5,543 nt of DNA from assembly GCA_003164255.1 (NCBI GenBank), contig PLST01000629.1:5987-11529 (forward strand), given 5' to 3'. The notes under the pieces are model-generated. The model worked only from the letters and a program-made list of their open reading frames with translations. It had not been told where the DNA came from and made no database searches. The stretch comes from Acidobacteriaceae bacterium. Its GTDB lineage: Bacteria > Acidobacteriota > Terriglobia > Terriglobales > Acidobacteriaceae. The position numbers were made by a program, and so were the translations under genes. Below, piece by piece: positions 1 through 5,543 of this stretch. Position 1 is the first letter of the stretch. Every line of letters starts with the position of its first letter.

Positions 1-768
1 CCGGTGAATTTTGCGAGCGGGTCATTTGGCCTTGGGCTGGGTGCGTTTGGAGAAGGATTTGCGGACTGCGAGAGCCGGTTCGGCGAGTTTCTGGCGGCTG
101 CGGGGTGCGCGATCGCGCTGCCGACGAACGATCGACACAGCCCGCCGGATTATGTTGTTGAGCAGGGAGACATGGTTCCACGCGTTGAGACGCTTTATGC
201 GCTGGCGGGCGCGGGGGATTTTTCTTCGATGGTTCGATTTGATGCGTTGAGCGAGGGCCCGGGGACAATCGGATTGTCGGAGTTCGTGGAAGCGTTGATT
301 GAATTGTCGGGTTCAGACTTGATTGCGTTTGTTGCGCTGGCTGAAGCAGCGGGACTGGTGGGCGCTAGCCTGCAGCGTTCGCCGGCAATGCGGCCGCTCT
401 CTCTCGATTTGCCGGACGTTCGCGACTGGATGCTGTTTACAACGCAACGGACAAAGGAACGCAGCCAAGTGTTGCTGGTTGGGGTGGCGGGGCGAAGGAT
501 TCCGGAATGCGCAGCTTCATTCATGCGTCCGATGAAGACGGATGCGAAAGTGATGGCGCACATTCATGGGGCGCTGTTTCCGTATCGTCCGGTTCAGCGC
601 GGAGAGTTGCCTTATGCGAAGACGGTTGCGGAGATCTTCACGCATTCAACGCCGAGCACCGTATTGCATTTGATGGCGGACACGCGGCCATTTGAAGGCG
701 TGGGCGAATCGGATCTATTGCGCGGCGCATGCTGGATGGGTCCACTACGGGCCATTACGGAAGGATGA
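1..768 (+). CDS. Unrecognised soluble protein at the head of an ABC-importer operon (5' end probably outside window)
   Basis: I do not recognise this protein with confidence and assign no function. The frame is open from the left edge; the first possible start is GTG at 4, with only three bases before it, so the true start cannot be judged and the gene is probably 5'-truncated. From that GTG it would be 254 residues. It has no evident signal peptide or long membrane helix and looks cytoplasmic. Visible landmarks are an alanine/glycine-rich helix at residues 105-127 (contains EAAGLVGASLQRSP), an aromatic/proline patch HIHGALFPYRP at 186-196, and a C-terminal RGACWMGP at 240-247. They look like conserved blocks of a real family rather than spurious translation. 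It ends seven bases before the permease start, so it is almost certainly co-transcribed with the transporter. It could be a regulatory or accessory partner. I have a weak, uncheckable impression of similar proteins near anti-sigma/STAS-type regulators. Coding status is fairly sure; function is unknown. Confidence 0.75.
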   Translation, partial: PVNFASGSFGLGLGAFGEGFADCESRFGEFLAAAGCAIALPTNDRHSPPDYVVEQGDMVPRVETLYALAGAGDFSSMVRFDALSEGPGTIGLSEFVEALIELSGSDLIAFVALAEAAGLVGASLQRSPAMRPLSLDLPDVRDWMLFTTQRTKERSQVLLVGVAGRRIPECAASFMRPMKTDAKVMAHIHGALFPYRPVQRGELPYAKTVAEIFTHSTPSTVLHLMADTRPFEGVGESDLLRGACWMGPLRAITEG

Positions 769-772
769 GGGA
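761..772 (+). promoter_or_regulatory. Ribosome binding site of the ABC permease
   Basis: A purine-rich stretch (AAGGATGAGGGA) spans the end of the upstream gene. AAGGA at 761-765 lies ten bases before the ATG at 776; GAGGGA at 767-772 is closer, three bases away. It supports 776 as the permease start, rather than the ATG at 692 in the same frame, which lies deep inside the upstream gene. Its overlap with the upstream stop codon (766-768) suggests translational coupling. Confidence 0.6.
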
Positions 773-775
773 TCG

Positions 776-1717
776 ATGACACTGCTGATCGGAGCTCTAA
801 CACTCGGACTGATTCTCGCGGTGCTGTCGCTGGGCGTGTACGTGAGTTTTCGCATCTTCAACATGCCCGATCTGACTGCCGAAGGGTCTATCACGCTGGG
901 CGCATCGGTTGCGGCTGCGTTGCTGGTGAGTGGACACAACGCATTCGTGTCCACACTGGCCGGGGCCTTTGCGGGTTCAATGGCGGGCCTGGCCACTGGG
1001 CTGCTGGCCACGAAATGCAGAGTGAATCCATTGCTGAGCGGCATTCTCGTGATGACAGGCCTCTACAGTGTGAATCTTCACGTGATGGGAAAGAGCAACA
1101 TTCCGCTGCTTGAGGTGACAACGCTTGCCGATTTGGCGGAGCGGTTGGGTGAGCGGATCTTCGGCGGCGAGGTAAACATCAATCTTGTCGGATGGACGGT
1201 GAGTGTTCGAGATTTGTCGATGTTCCTGGGCGTGCTGCTGCTGGTGACGGCAGTCTGCTTGCTGCTCTACTTTTTCTTCCGTACCGAGGTGGGCACCGCG
1301 CTGCGCGCAACGGGCGACAATCCACAGATGATCTGCGCGCTTGGCGTAAGCGTGGATACGGGAACAATTTTTGGACTGGCGATGTCGAACGGCTTGATTG
1401 GGCTGAGCGGCGCATTGCTGGCGCAGTTTCAGGGTTTTGCCGATGTTCAGATGGGAATCGGAATGGTGGTGCTGGGGATCGCAAGTGTGATCATTGGCGA
1501 GGCCCTGGTGGGATCGCGAACGATAGGGCTGTTGATTGTGGGGACGGTGATGGGGTCAGTCCTCTTTCGCCTTCTGGTGGCGATCGCCTTGCGATGGGGG
1601 CTGAACCCGAACGACCTGAAACTGATTACCGCACTTTTTGTCTTTGTGGCGCTGGTGATGCCGGACCTGGCGCGGCGATTGAAGATGCGCGGGAATCGAA
1701 TCGAAGAGGCGGCTTGA
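776..1717 (+). CDS. ABC transporter permease, COG4120/TrpY-like (LivH/RbsC superfamily)
   Basis: Integral inner-membrane permease of an ABC importer, 313 residues, the usual size for the family. The sequence shows a hydrophobic N-terminus (about 3-25), then the block FNMPDLTAEGSITLGA at 28-43, typical of the uncharacterised COG4120 permeases and of TrpY of tryptophan importers. Further hydrophobic segments lie at about 58-78, 85-105, 148-168, 196-218, 226-245, 249-275 and 284-302. NPLLSGILVMTGLY at 84-97 followed by MGKSN at 104-108 is another family hallmark. The cytoplasmic loop LRATGDNPQMI at 176-186 resembles the ATPase-contacting loop of LivH/LivM-type permeases. The ATG at 776 is chosen for its purine-rich leader and because it starts at the first membrane helix; an in-frame ATG at 692 would add 28 non-hydrophobic residues read out of frame through the upstream gene. 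The stop overlaps the ATPase start. Family assignment is strong. The substrate (aromatic amino acid or another small solute) is inferred only. Confidence 0.9.
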   Translation: MTLLIGALTLGLILAVLSLGVYVSFRIFNMPDLTAEGSITLGASVAAALLVSGHNAFVSTLAGAFAGSMAGLATGLLATKCRVNPLLSGILVMTGLYSVNLHVMGKSNIPLLEVTTLADLAERLGERIFGGEVNINLVGWTVSVRDLSMFLGVLLLVTAVCLLLYFFFRTEVGTALRATGDNPQMICALGVSVDTGTIFGLAMSNGLIGLSGALLAQFQGFADVQMGIGMVVLGIASVIIGEALVGSRTIGLLIVGTVMGSVLFRLLVAIALRWGLNPNDLKLITALFVFVALVMPDLARRLKMRGNRIEEAA

Positions 1718-2535
1718 TGAGCATGCTCAAATTACATCGCGTCTCCAAGACATTCAATCCCGGGACGCCGAATGAGGTGCGAGCGTTGATCGACGTGACG
1801 CTCAATCTGGCACCGGCATCCTTTCTGATTGTGATCGGGACAAACGGATCGGGCAAATCGACTCTGCTGAATGCAGTGGCCGGTTCGTTCAAGGTGGACT
1901 CCGGAACGATTGAGCTTGCCGGCGAAAAGATCACTCGCTGGGAAGAGCACGAGCGCGCCAAGTTGATCGGCCGCGTCTTTCAAAATCCGTTCAGCGGGAC
2001 AGCGCCGACCATGTCCATTGCCGAGAATCTTGCACTCGCGGCGCGGCGGGGACGGTCGCGCGGACTTGGGCTTGCCGTCAATCGGCGCATGAAGAACGAG
2101 CTGCGCGATCGCGTGCGCTCGCTCAACATGGGACTCGAAGATCGATTGGGCAACGCGATCGGAACGCTTTCAGGCGGACAGCGGCAGGCTCTAACTCTGC
2201 TGATGGCCTCGTGGCTGAGGCCAGAACTGCTGCTTCTGGATGAACACACGGCAGCACTGGATCCTAAAACCGCCGACCAGGTGATTCGACTTACGCATGA
2301 CGTTATCGAGCGAGACAAGCTGACAACACTGATGGTGACTCACTCTATGCAGCAGGCGGTGAACCTGGGTGACCGGATTGTGATGATGTACAAGGGCAGG
2401 GTGCTGCATGATCTCGAAGGGAGCGAGCGAGCCCGCTTGCGTCCCGAGGATCTTTTGAGCCGATTCGAAGAAGTGCGCCGTCGCGAACAGATGGATGGCG
2501 CGGTTGCCGAGATGTTGACACAGGCCTACGTGTAG
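1717..2535 (+). CDS. ABC transporter ATP-binding protein, COG1101/TrpZ-like
   Basis: Cytoplasmic ATPase subunit that powers the importer formed with the preceding permease; 272 residues, normal for the family. All nucleotide-binding elements are visible: Walker A GTNGSGKST at 41-49, Q-loop glutamine 89 (VFQNP), ABC signature LSGGQ at 151-155, Walker B LLLLDE at 171-176 with catalytic Glu176, D-loop ALD at 180-182, and switch histidine 209 in THSMQQA. The sequence DEHTAALDP after Walker B, with His in place of the more usual Pro or Ala, and THSMQQAVNLGDRI are characteristic of the COG1101 group paired with COG4120 permeases. The start is the ATG at 1717, whose A is the last base of the permease TGA (TGATG overlap). 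AAGAGG at 1704-1709 is a suitable ribosome binding site seven bases ahead; ATG at 1723 is a possible alternative. A longer in-frame reading back to 1192 lies inside the permease and is rejected. The protein looks intact and active. Confidence 0.95.
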   Translation: MSMLKLHRVSKTFNPGTPNEVRALIDVTLNLAPASFLIVIGTNGSGKSTLLNAVAGSFKVDSGTIELAGEKITRWEEHERAKLIGRVFQNPFSGTAPTMSIAENLALAARRGRSRGLGLAVNRRMKNELRDRVRSLNMGLEDRLGNAIGTLSGGQRQALTLLMASWLRPELLLLDEHTAALDPKTADQVIRLTHDVIERDKLTTLMVTHSMQQAVNLGDRIVMMYKGRVLHDLEGSERARLRPEDLLSRFEEVRRREQMDGAVAEMLTQAYV

Positions 2536-2647
2536 CGGGCGACAAAAACAAGGTTACCCAATCGTTGAACCTGATCACTCGACAATCAGACACGCAGCCG
2601 GTCTTGACTCCGATTACATAATGATGAATCCCGCCGGGGAATGGAAG

Positions 2648-2659
2648 GCATTCGAATGC
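2648..2659. repeat. Perfect 12-bp palindrome in the intergenic region
   Basis: GCATTCGAATGC is fully self-complementary. In RNA the arms extend by a G-U and an A-U pair (2646-2661). It lies about 180 bases before the DUF1800 start. It could be a binding site for a dimeric regulator or a short hairpin; it lacks the T run of a terminator. The sequence is seen directly; any function is inferred. Confidence 0.4.
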
Positions 2660-2777
2660 TTACGCTAGAGAACTCGCATTTGAACTCACATTACGGAAGT
2701 ACCGAAGAGTCGCATTTTTGGTTTCGATTTTGAAGGTGGCTTCGTTAACCTCAGGAAGCTAAGACCCTGTAGTCCTT

Positions 2778-2807
2778 CGCGCATTGCAATCTGAATTCAC
2801 GCGCATT
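2778..2807 (+). repeat. 8-bp direct repeat CGCGCATT, 22-bp spacing
   Basis: CGCGCATT occurs at 2778-2785 and again at 2800-2807. The 22-bp period is about two helical turns, so both copies face the same side of the DNA. The pair ends 34 bases before the DUF1800 start codon. The core CGCATT also occurs further upstream at 2675 and 2711. It may be an operator, but chance cannot be excluded. Confidence 0.35.
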
Positions 2808-2831
2808 TGGTTCCCTTGGATATCCCCGTCT

Positions 2832-2836
2832 AGGAG
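2832..2836 (+). promoter_or_regulatory. Ribosome binding site of the DUF1800 gene
   Basis: AGGAG is followed after five bases by the ATG at 2842, a good Shine-Dalgarno arrangement. It fixes the start of the following long gene, and the reading frame from this ATG opens with a typical export signal, which independently supports the choice. Confidence 0.75.
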
Positions 2837-2841
2837 CATCT

Positions 2842-5543
2842 ATGCAAGCGGTGCGCTCATGCGGTACCCTGCCGAAGGTCCTTTCGCTTTGCACATTCTT
2901 ACTCTTCGCGAGTTGCCTGATCACAAGCTGCGGCGGCGGATCCATTGCGGTTGACCTGGGCTCGATCGCTGCGATCTCCGCGCCGAACACTACTCTGCGC
3001 GTAACCCAAACGACGCAACTATCCTCAAAGTGGATGTCAGCCGGACAGCCGATCAGTTTTTATGTGAACGGAATTTTGGGTGGAAACGCAGTGGTGGGTA
3101 CGATCAGCAGCACCGGGCTCTACACTGCACCCGCGATTGTTCCCACGCCCTATGCGGTCGAGATCACGAGCTCCGTTCCACGGTTTCCGACCGCAACGCC
3201 CGGCACAGTGTCAATACAGGTATGGAATCCGATCCCGGTGTTGGGCTCGGTAACGCCGACGGGATTTTCCGAGGGAACGACGACCGTTACTGTGAATGGA
3301 TCGCAGTTTGTGTACGGGGCTGCGATCACCTGGAACGGCGCGGTGGTTCCGACGACGTATGTATCTGGCACCGAACTTGTGGCGCAGATTTCTGCCCCTA
3401 ATCCAGGGACCTATCCGTTGCTTGTGACGAATCCAAATCCTGGGTCTGCGAACACAGCATCGATTTCGTTAAATGTGGGGCCGGGGCAGGTGGTGCTGCA
3501 ACTGGAGGCTAACGCCGGGACCGATGTGCGTGTTTCGAATTCACTGAATTTCGGATTGTCTGTGAATGGGACGGACAATCCGGCGGTGACTCTTGCGGTG
3601 AATGGGGTTCCCGGCGGCAATTCGGTGGTGGGGACGGCAGTTTCAAACAAGGACGGCTCGATCACCTACACGGCACCCGCGGTTGTTCCGACACCGAGCA
3701 ATATCGTTCAGCTTGCGATTACAAGCGCGGACAATCCTGCGGTCTCAATTGCGCAAAATGTTTCTGTGATGAACCCGATTCCGATTCTTACATCTGCTAC
3801 GCCCATGAATTTCAATCCGGGGCCGGCTACGATTGTTTTGTCGGGCCAGAAGTTTATTACGGGTGCGCAGGTATTGGTGAACGGCGCGCCTGCACCGACA
3901 ACATTCAACAGCGGGACGCAATTGACGACGAGCCTGGACTTGACGGAGCCGGGTAATCTCGACCTGCAGGTTCTCAATCCGAGCCCCGGCCCGGCGACCT
4001 CGGCCGATCTGATTGGAACTGTGAACGGGACGCCTCCGGTTCCGGTCGTCACTCCGCAGGACGCGGCTCGGTTTCTTGAGCAAGCCACATTCGGTGCAAC
4101 CGATGCCGATATCCACCATCTTTCAATGATTGGTTTTCAGCCCTGGCTTACGGAACAGTTCAATATTGCACCGGTGCCGTCAGAGCCTGCTGTTGAACAG
4201 GCGCTGATTGTGAATAACCCGCCTTGCGCAACAGGCGACGTGAAGTGCAATGCGGCGCTTTTTGTACAAAACAGTGCCGATGAGAGCTTTGTGCAAGATG
4301 CTTTCTGGCAGCAGTCGCTGACGGGGAGCGACGAGTTGCGGCAGCGGGTGCGGTACGCGTTGTCGCAAATGTTCGTGATTTCCAGCGACAACACAACAGC
4401 CATTCAAAGCATGCCTCGCGGCGAAGCGAGCTACTACGACATGTTGGGCGCGGACGCATTTGGAAATTTCAGACAGCTGCTGCAGGATGTGACCCTGAGC
4501 CCGATGATGGGCCAGTTCCTGTCAATGCTGGGGAACGACAAGGGCAATGCGACGACCGATCCGGACGAGAACTACGCGCGAGAGGTGATGCAGTTGTTCA
4601 CCGTCGGCCTGTGGCAGTTGAACGACGATGGCTCGCAGCAGCTTGACGGGACCGGGAAGCCGATCCCGACGTACTCAAATACCGATGTGATGGGACTGGC
4701 GGCGGTGTTCACCGGCTTCAGCTGGAACATACCTGGAGATAACAGCGATACAGCGTGGTCGAACTGCTGCCTCTATGTGGGGCAAGGTTTGGGAGAAGAG
4801 TTGCTGCCCATGCAGAGTTTCGCAAGCCACCATTCAACGGTTCAAAAGCAATTTCTCGGGGTCACGATTCCGGCATCGGGAAGCCCGGATCCAAACGGCG
4901 ATCTCAAAATTGCTCTCGATACCTTGTTCAATCATCCGAATCTGCCTGCGTTCTTTTCAAAGCAGATGATTCAGCACATGGTGACCAGTAATCCAAGCCC
5001 TGCGTATATCAACAGAGTTGCGCAGGTATTCAAGAACGATGGCACAGGAGTTCGCGGCAATCTGCAGGCTGTGATTACAGCGATTCTGCTTGACCCGGAG
5101 GCTCGCGACTCAGCAACCGATATCGCCAATCCGCAATTTGGCAAGGTGCGCGAGTCGCTGCTGCGCTATACGGAGTGGGCGAGGGCATTCACCGCGCAAT
5201 CGCGCACTGGTTCATTCGACATCGGCAGCACGGAAGATCCGATCTACGGGCTCGGCGAGATGTGGCTCCGATCGCCTACTGTCTTTAACTGGTTCAGTCC
5301 TGGATATACTCCGCCGGGCACGACGATCGCCGCAGATGGCCTGCTGGCTCCTGAGATGCAGATGACGAATGTTTCCACCGTGGTGGGGTACATCAATTAT
5401 CTGCAAAACGCGATTGGCGGAAATGCAAACGGGGGCCCTGATGTTTTCTCGTCGTACGCAACAGAGATGAGTTTGGCGGCGACGCCAGGCCCTTTGCTGG
5501 ATCGCATCAACCTGCTGCTGATGGCAGGCCAGATGAACGGCAC
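2842..5543 (+). CDS. Exported DUF1800 lipoprotein with duplicated Ig-like + IPT/TIG modules (3' end outside window)
   Basis: The frame is open without a stop from the ATG at 2842 to the right edge: 900 codons, C-terminus missing. Residues 1-30 form a lipoprotein signal peptide: positive residues R5 and K12, a hydrophobic core at 13-27, and lipobox ITSC with Cys30, then GGG. Gly at +2 is compatible with surface or outer-membrane sorting. Residues about 48-128 and 214-310 are Ig-like repeats; 129-213 and 311-393 are IPT/TIG-like. DUF1800 begins near residue 404 with the hallmark AARFLEQATFG (408-418). It continues with ENYAREVMQLFTVGL (576-590), VFTGFSW (622-628), HHSTVQKQFLG (663-673), HPNLPAFFSKQM (698-709), ILLDPEAR (748-755) and RSPTVFNWFSPGY (810-822). 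The last visible residues (LLDRINLLLMAGQMN) resemble the usual end region, so only several tens of residues are probably missing. Cys462/Cys469 could form a disulfide. DUF1800 has no established activity; a surface or envelope role is inferred from the signal and Ig-like modules. A DUF1501 gene often follows such genes. Confidence 0.92.
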   Translation, partial: MQAVRSCGTLPKVLSLCTFLLFASCLITSCGGGSIAVDLGSIAAISAPNTTLRVTQTTQLSSKWMSAGQPISFYVNGILGGNAVVGTISSTGLYTAPAIVPTPYAVEITSSVPRFPTATPGTVSIQVWNPIPVLGSVTPTGFSEGTTTVTVNGSQFVYGAAITWNGAVVPTTYVSGTELVAQISAPNPGTYPLLVTNPNPGSANTASISLNVGPGQVVLQLEANAGTDVRVSNSLNFGLSVNGTDNPAVTLAVNGVPGGNSVVGTAVSNKDGSITYTAPAVVPTPSNIVQLAITSADNPAVSIAQNVSVMNPIPILTSATPMNFNPGPATIVLSGQKFITGAQVLVNGAPAPTTFNSGTQLTTSLDLTEPGNLDLQVLNPSPGPATSADLIGTVNGTPPVPVVTPQDAARFLEQATFGATDADIHHLSMIGFQPWLTEQFNIAPVPSEPAVEQALIVNNPPCATGDVKCNAALFVQNSADESFVQDAFWQQSLTGSDELRQRVRYALSQMFVISSDNTTAIQSMPRGEASYYDMLGADAFGNFRQLLQDVTLSPMMGQFLSMLGNDKGNATTDPDENYAREVMQLFTVGLWQLNDDGSQQLDGTGKPIPTYSNTDVMGLAAVFTGFSWNIPGDNSDTAWSNCCLYVGQGLGEELLPMQSFASHHSTVQKQFLGVTIPASGSPDPNGDLKIALDTLFNHPNLPAFFSKQMIQHMVTSNPSPAYINRVAQVFKNDGTGVRGNLQAVITAILLDPEARDSATDIANPQFGKVRESLLRYTEWARAFTAQSRTGSFDIGSTEDPIYGLGEMWLRSPTVFNWFSPGYTPPGTTIAADGLLAPEMQMTNVSTVVGYINYLQNAIGGNANGGPDVFSSYATEMSLAATPGPLLDRINLLLMAGQMNG
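2983..4020 (+). repeat. Two-copy tandem repeat of an Ig-like + IPT/TIG module inside the DUF1800 gene
   Basis: Unit 1 covers residues about 48-213 (2983-3480) and unit 2 residues about 214-393 (3481-4020). Matching blocks are VNGILGGNAVVGT (from residue 75) against VNGVPGGNSVVGT (from 253), YTAPAIVPTP (from 94) against YTAPAVVPTP (from 276), and NPIPVL (from 129) against NPIPIL (from 311). The offset is 534 bases at the first block and 546 at the others; the 12-base difference is a four-residue insertion in unit 2 around NKDG. The blocks remain similar at DNA level, which suggests internal duplication rather than recruitment of unrelated domains. IPT/TIG and Ig-like modules usually act as stalks or binding modules outside the cell. 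Confidence 0.75.

Larger units (their letters stand above)
2536..2841. other. Noncoding gap between the ABC operon and the DUF1800 gene
   Basis: 306 bases with no gene I can support on either strand. I looked for a GC-rich hairpin followed by a T run after the ATPase stop and found none. AGGTT at 2551-2555 can pair with AACCT at 2568-2572, and TCCC with GGGA around 2629-2640, but both stems are only 4-5 bp and neither has a T tract. No well-spaced -35/-10 pair is seen: TTGACT at 2604-2609 and CATAAT at 2617-2622 are only seven bases apart. The gap is visibly more AT-rich than its flanks, as expected for a control region, and holds the palindrome and CGCATT repeats listed separately. Confidence 0.6.

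Noticed and set aside
195..563. Antisense open frame of 122 codons opposite the first gene
   Set aside because: Its composition (Ser/Arg/Pro-rich) is that of a complementary shadow in GC-rich coding DNA, and no family features are seen.
692..775. Upstream in-frame extension of the permease starting at ATG 692
   Set aside because: It would overlap the upstream gene by 77 bases in another frame, adds non-hydrophobic residues before the first membrane helix, and 776 has a good purine-rich leader.
1192..1716. Long in-frame extension of the ATPase back to 1192
   Set aside because: It is an out-of-frame reading of the permease gene, with arginine/glycine-rich low-quality sequence; the ABC domain starts right at 1717.
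2551..2572. AGGTT/AACCT hairpin as terminator of the ABC operon
   Set aside because: The stem is only 5 bp with a 12-base loop and no downstream T tract.
2604..2622. TTGACT and CATAAT as a sigma70 promoter
   Set aside because: The two boxes are only seven bases apart instead of about 17, and no better partner exists at the right distance for either.
2621..2668. Tiny open frame of 15 codons (MMNPAGEWKAFECLR) in the intergenic region, possible leader peptide
   Set aside because: No ribosome binding site precedes it and there is no attenuator-like hairpin pair; an ORF this short is expected by chance.
2751..2990. Minus-strand open frame of 79 codons across the intergenic region and DUF1800 start
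   Set aside because: It begins inside the signal-peptide region of a well-supported gene on the other strand and shows no recognisable features or clear ribosome binding site.
3030..3401. Alternative plus-strand frame of 123 codons within the DUF1800 gene
   Set aside because: It is an out-of-frame reading of the Ig-like/TIG region; the in-frame product is clearly the real protein.
3411..4459. Several antisense open frames opposite the DUF1800 gene
   Set aside because: They are frame shadows of a well-supported coding sequence, with no start signals or domain features of their own.
1..5543. CRISPR array, tRNA, rRNA, insertion sequence or phage genes
   Set aside because: I saw no regularly spaced repeats, cloverleaf sequences, transposase motifs or terminal inverted repeats. 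The only sizeable repeat is the domain duplication inside the DUF1800 gene.

Overview
The window is about 5.5 kb, moderately GC-rich, and every gene reads left to right on the + strand. Gene content points to an Acidobacteriota (Terriglobia-like) chromosome. The main clue is a large exported DUF1800 protein with bacterial Ig-like and IPT/TIG modules ahead of the DUF1800 domain, an architecture common in that phylum. This assignment rests on protein style only; no rRNA or other marker gene is present.

Region 1 (1-2535) is the end of a tightly packed operon. It begins with the C-terminal part (or nearly all) of a soluble protein I do not recognise. Seven bases later comes an integral-membrane ABC permease of the COG4120/TrpY type (776-1717). 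Its stop codon overlaps the start of a COG1101/TrpZ-type ABC ATPase (1717-2535). Permease and ATPase should form the membrane core of an importer of the TrpXYZ-like group (tryptophan/tyrosine or related small organic solutes). The matching substrate-binding lipoprotein (COG2984 type) is not in the window and would be expected upstream of position 1.

Region 2 (2536-2841) is a 306-base noncoding gap. It has no convincing gene, intrinsic terminator or sigma70 promoter. It does hold a perfect 12-bp palindrome and four copies of CGCATT, two of them within an 8-bp direct repeat at 22-bp spacing. It probably ends the ABC operon and carries the control region of the next gene.

Region 3 (2842-5543, running off the right edge) is one long open frame of at least 900 codons. 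It encodes a predicted lipoprotein: a signal peptide with lipobox, a twice-repeated Ig-like plus IPT/TIG module, then a DUF1800 domain cut near its C-terminus. In related genomes DUF1800 genes are commonly followed by a DUF1501 gene, which would lie just outside the window.

I found no mobile element, CRISPR array, tRNA or rRNA. The least explained items are the unrecognised protein at the head of the ABC operon and the exported DUF1800 protein, whose biochemical role is unknown.
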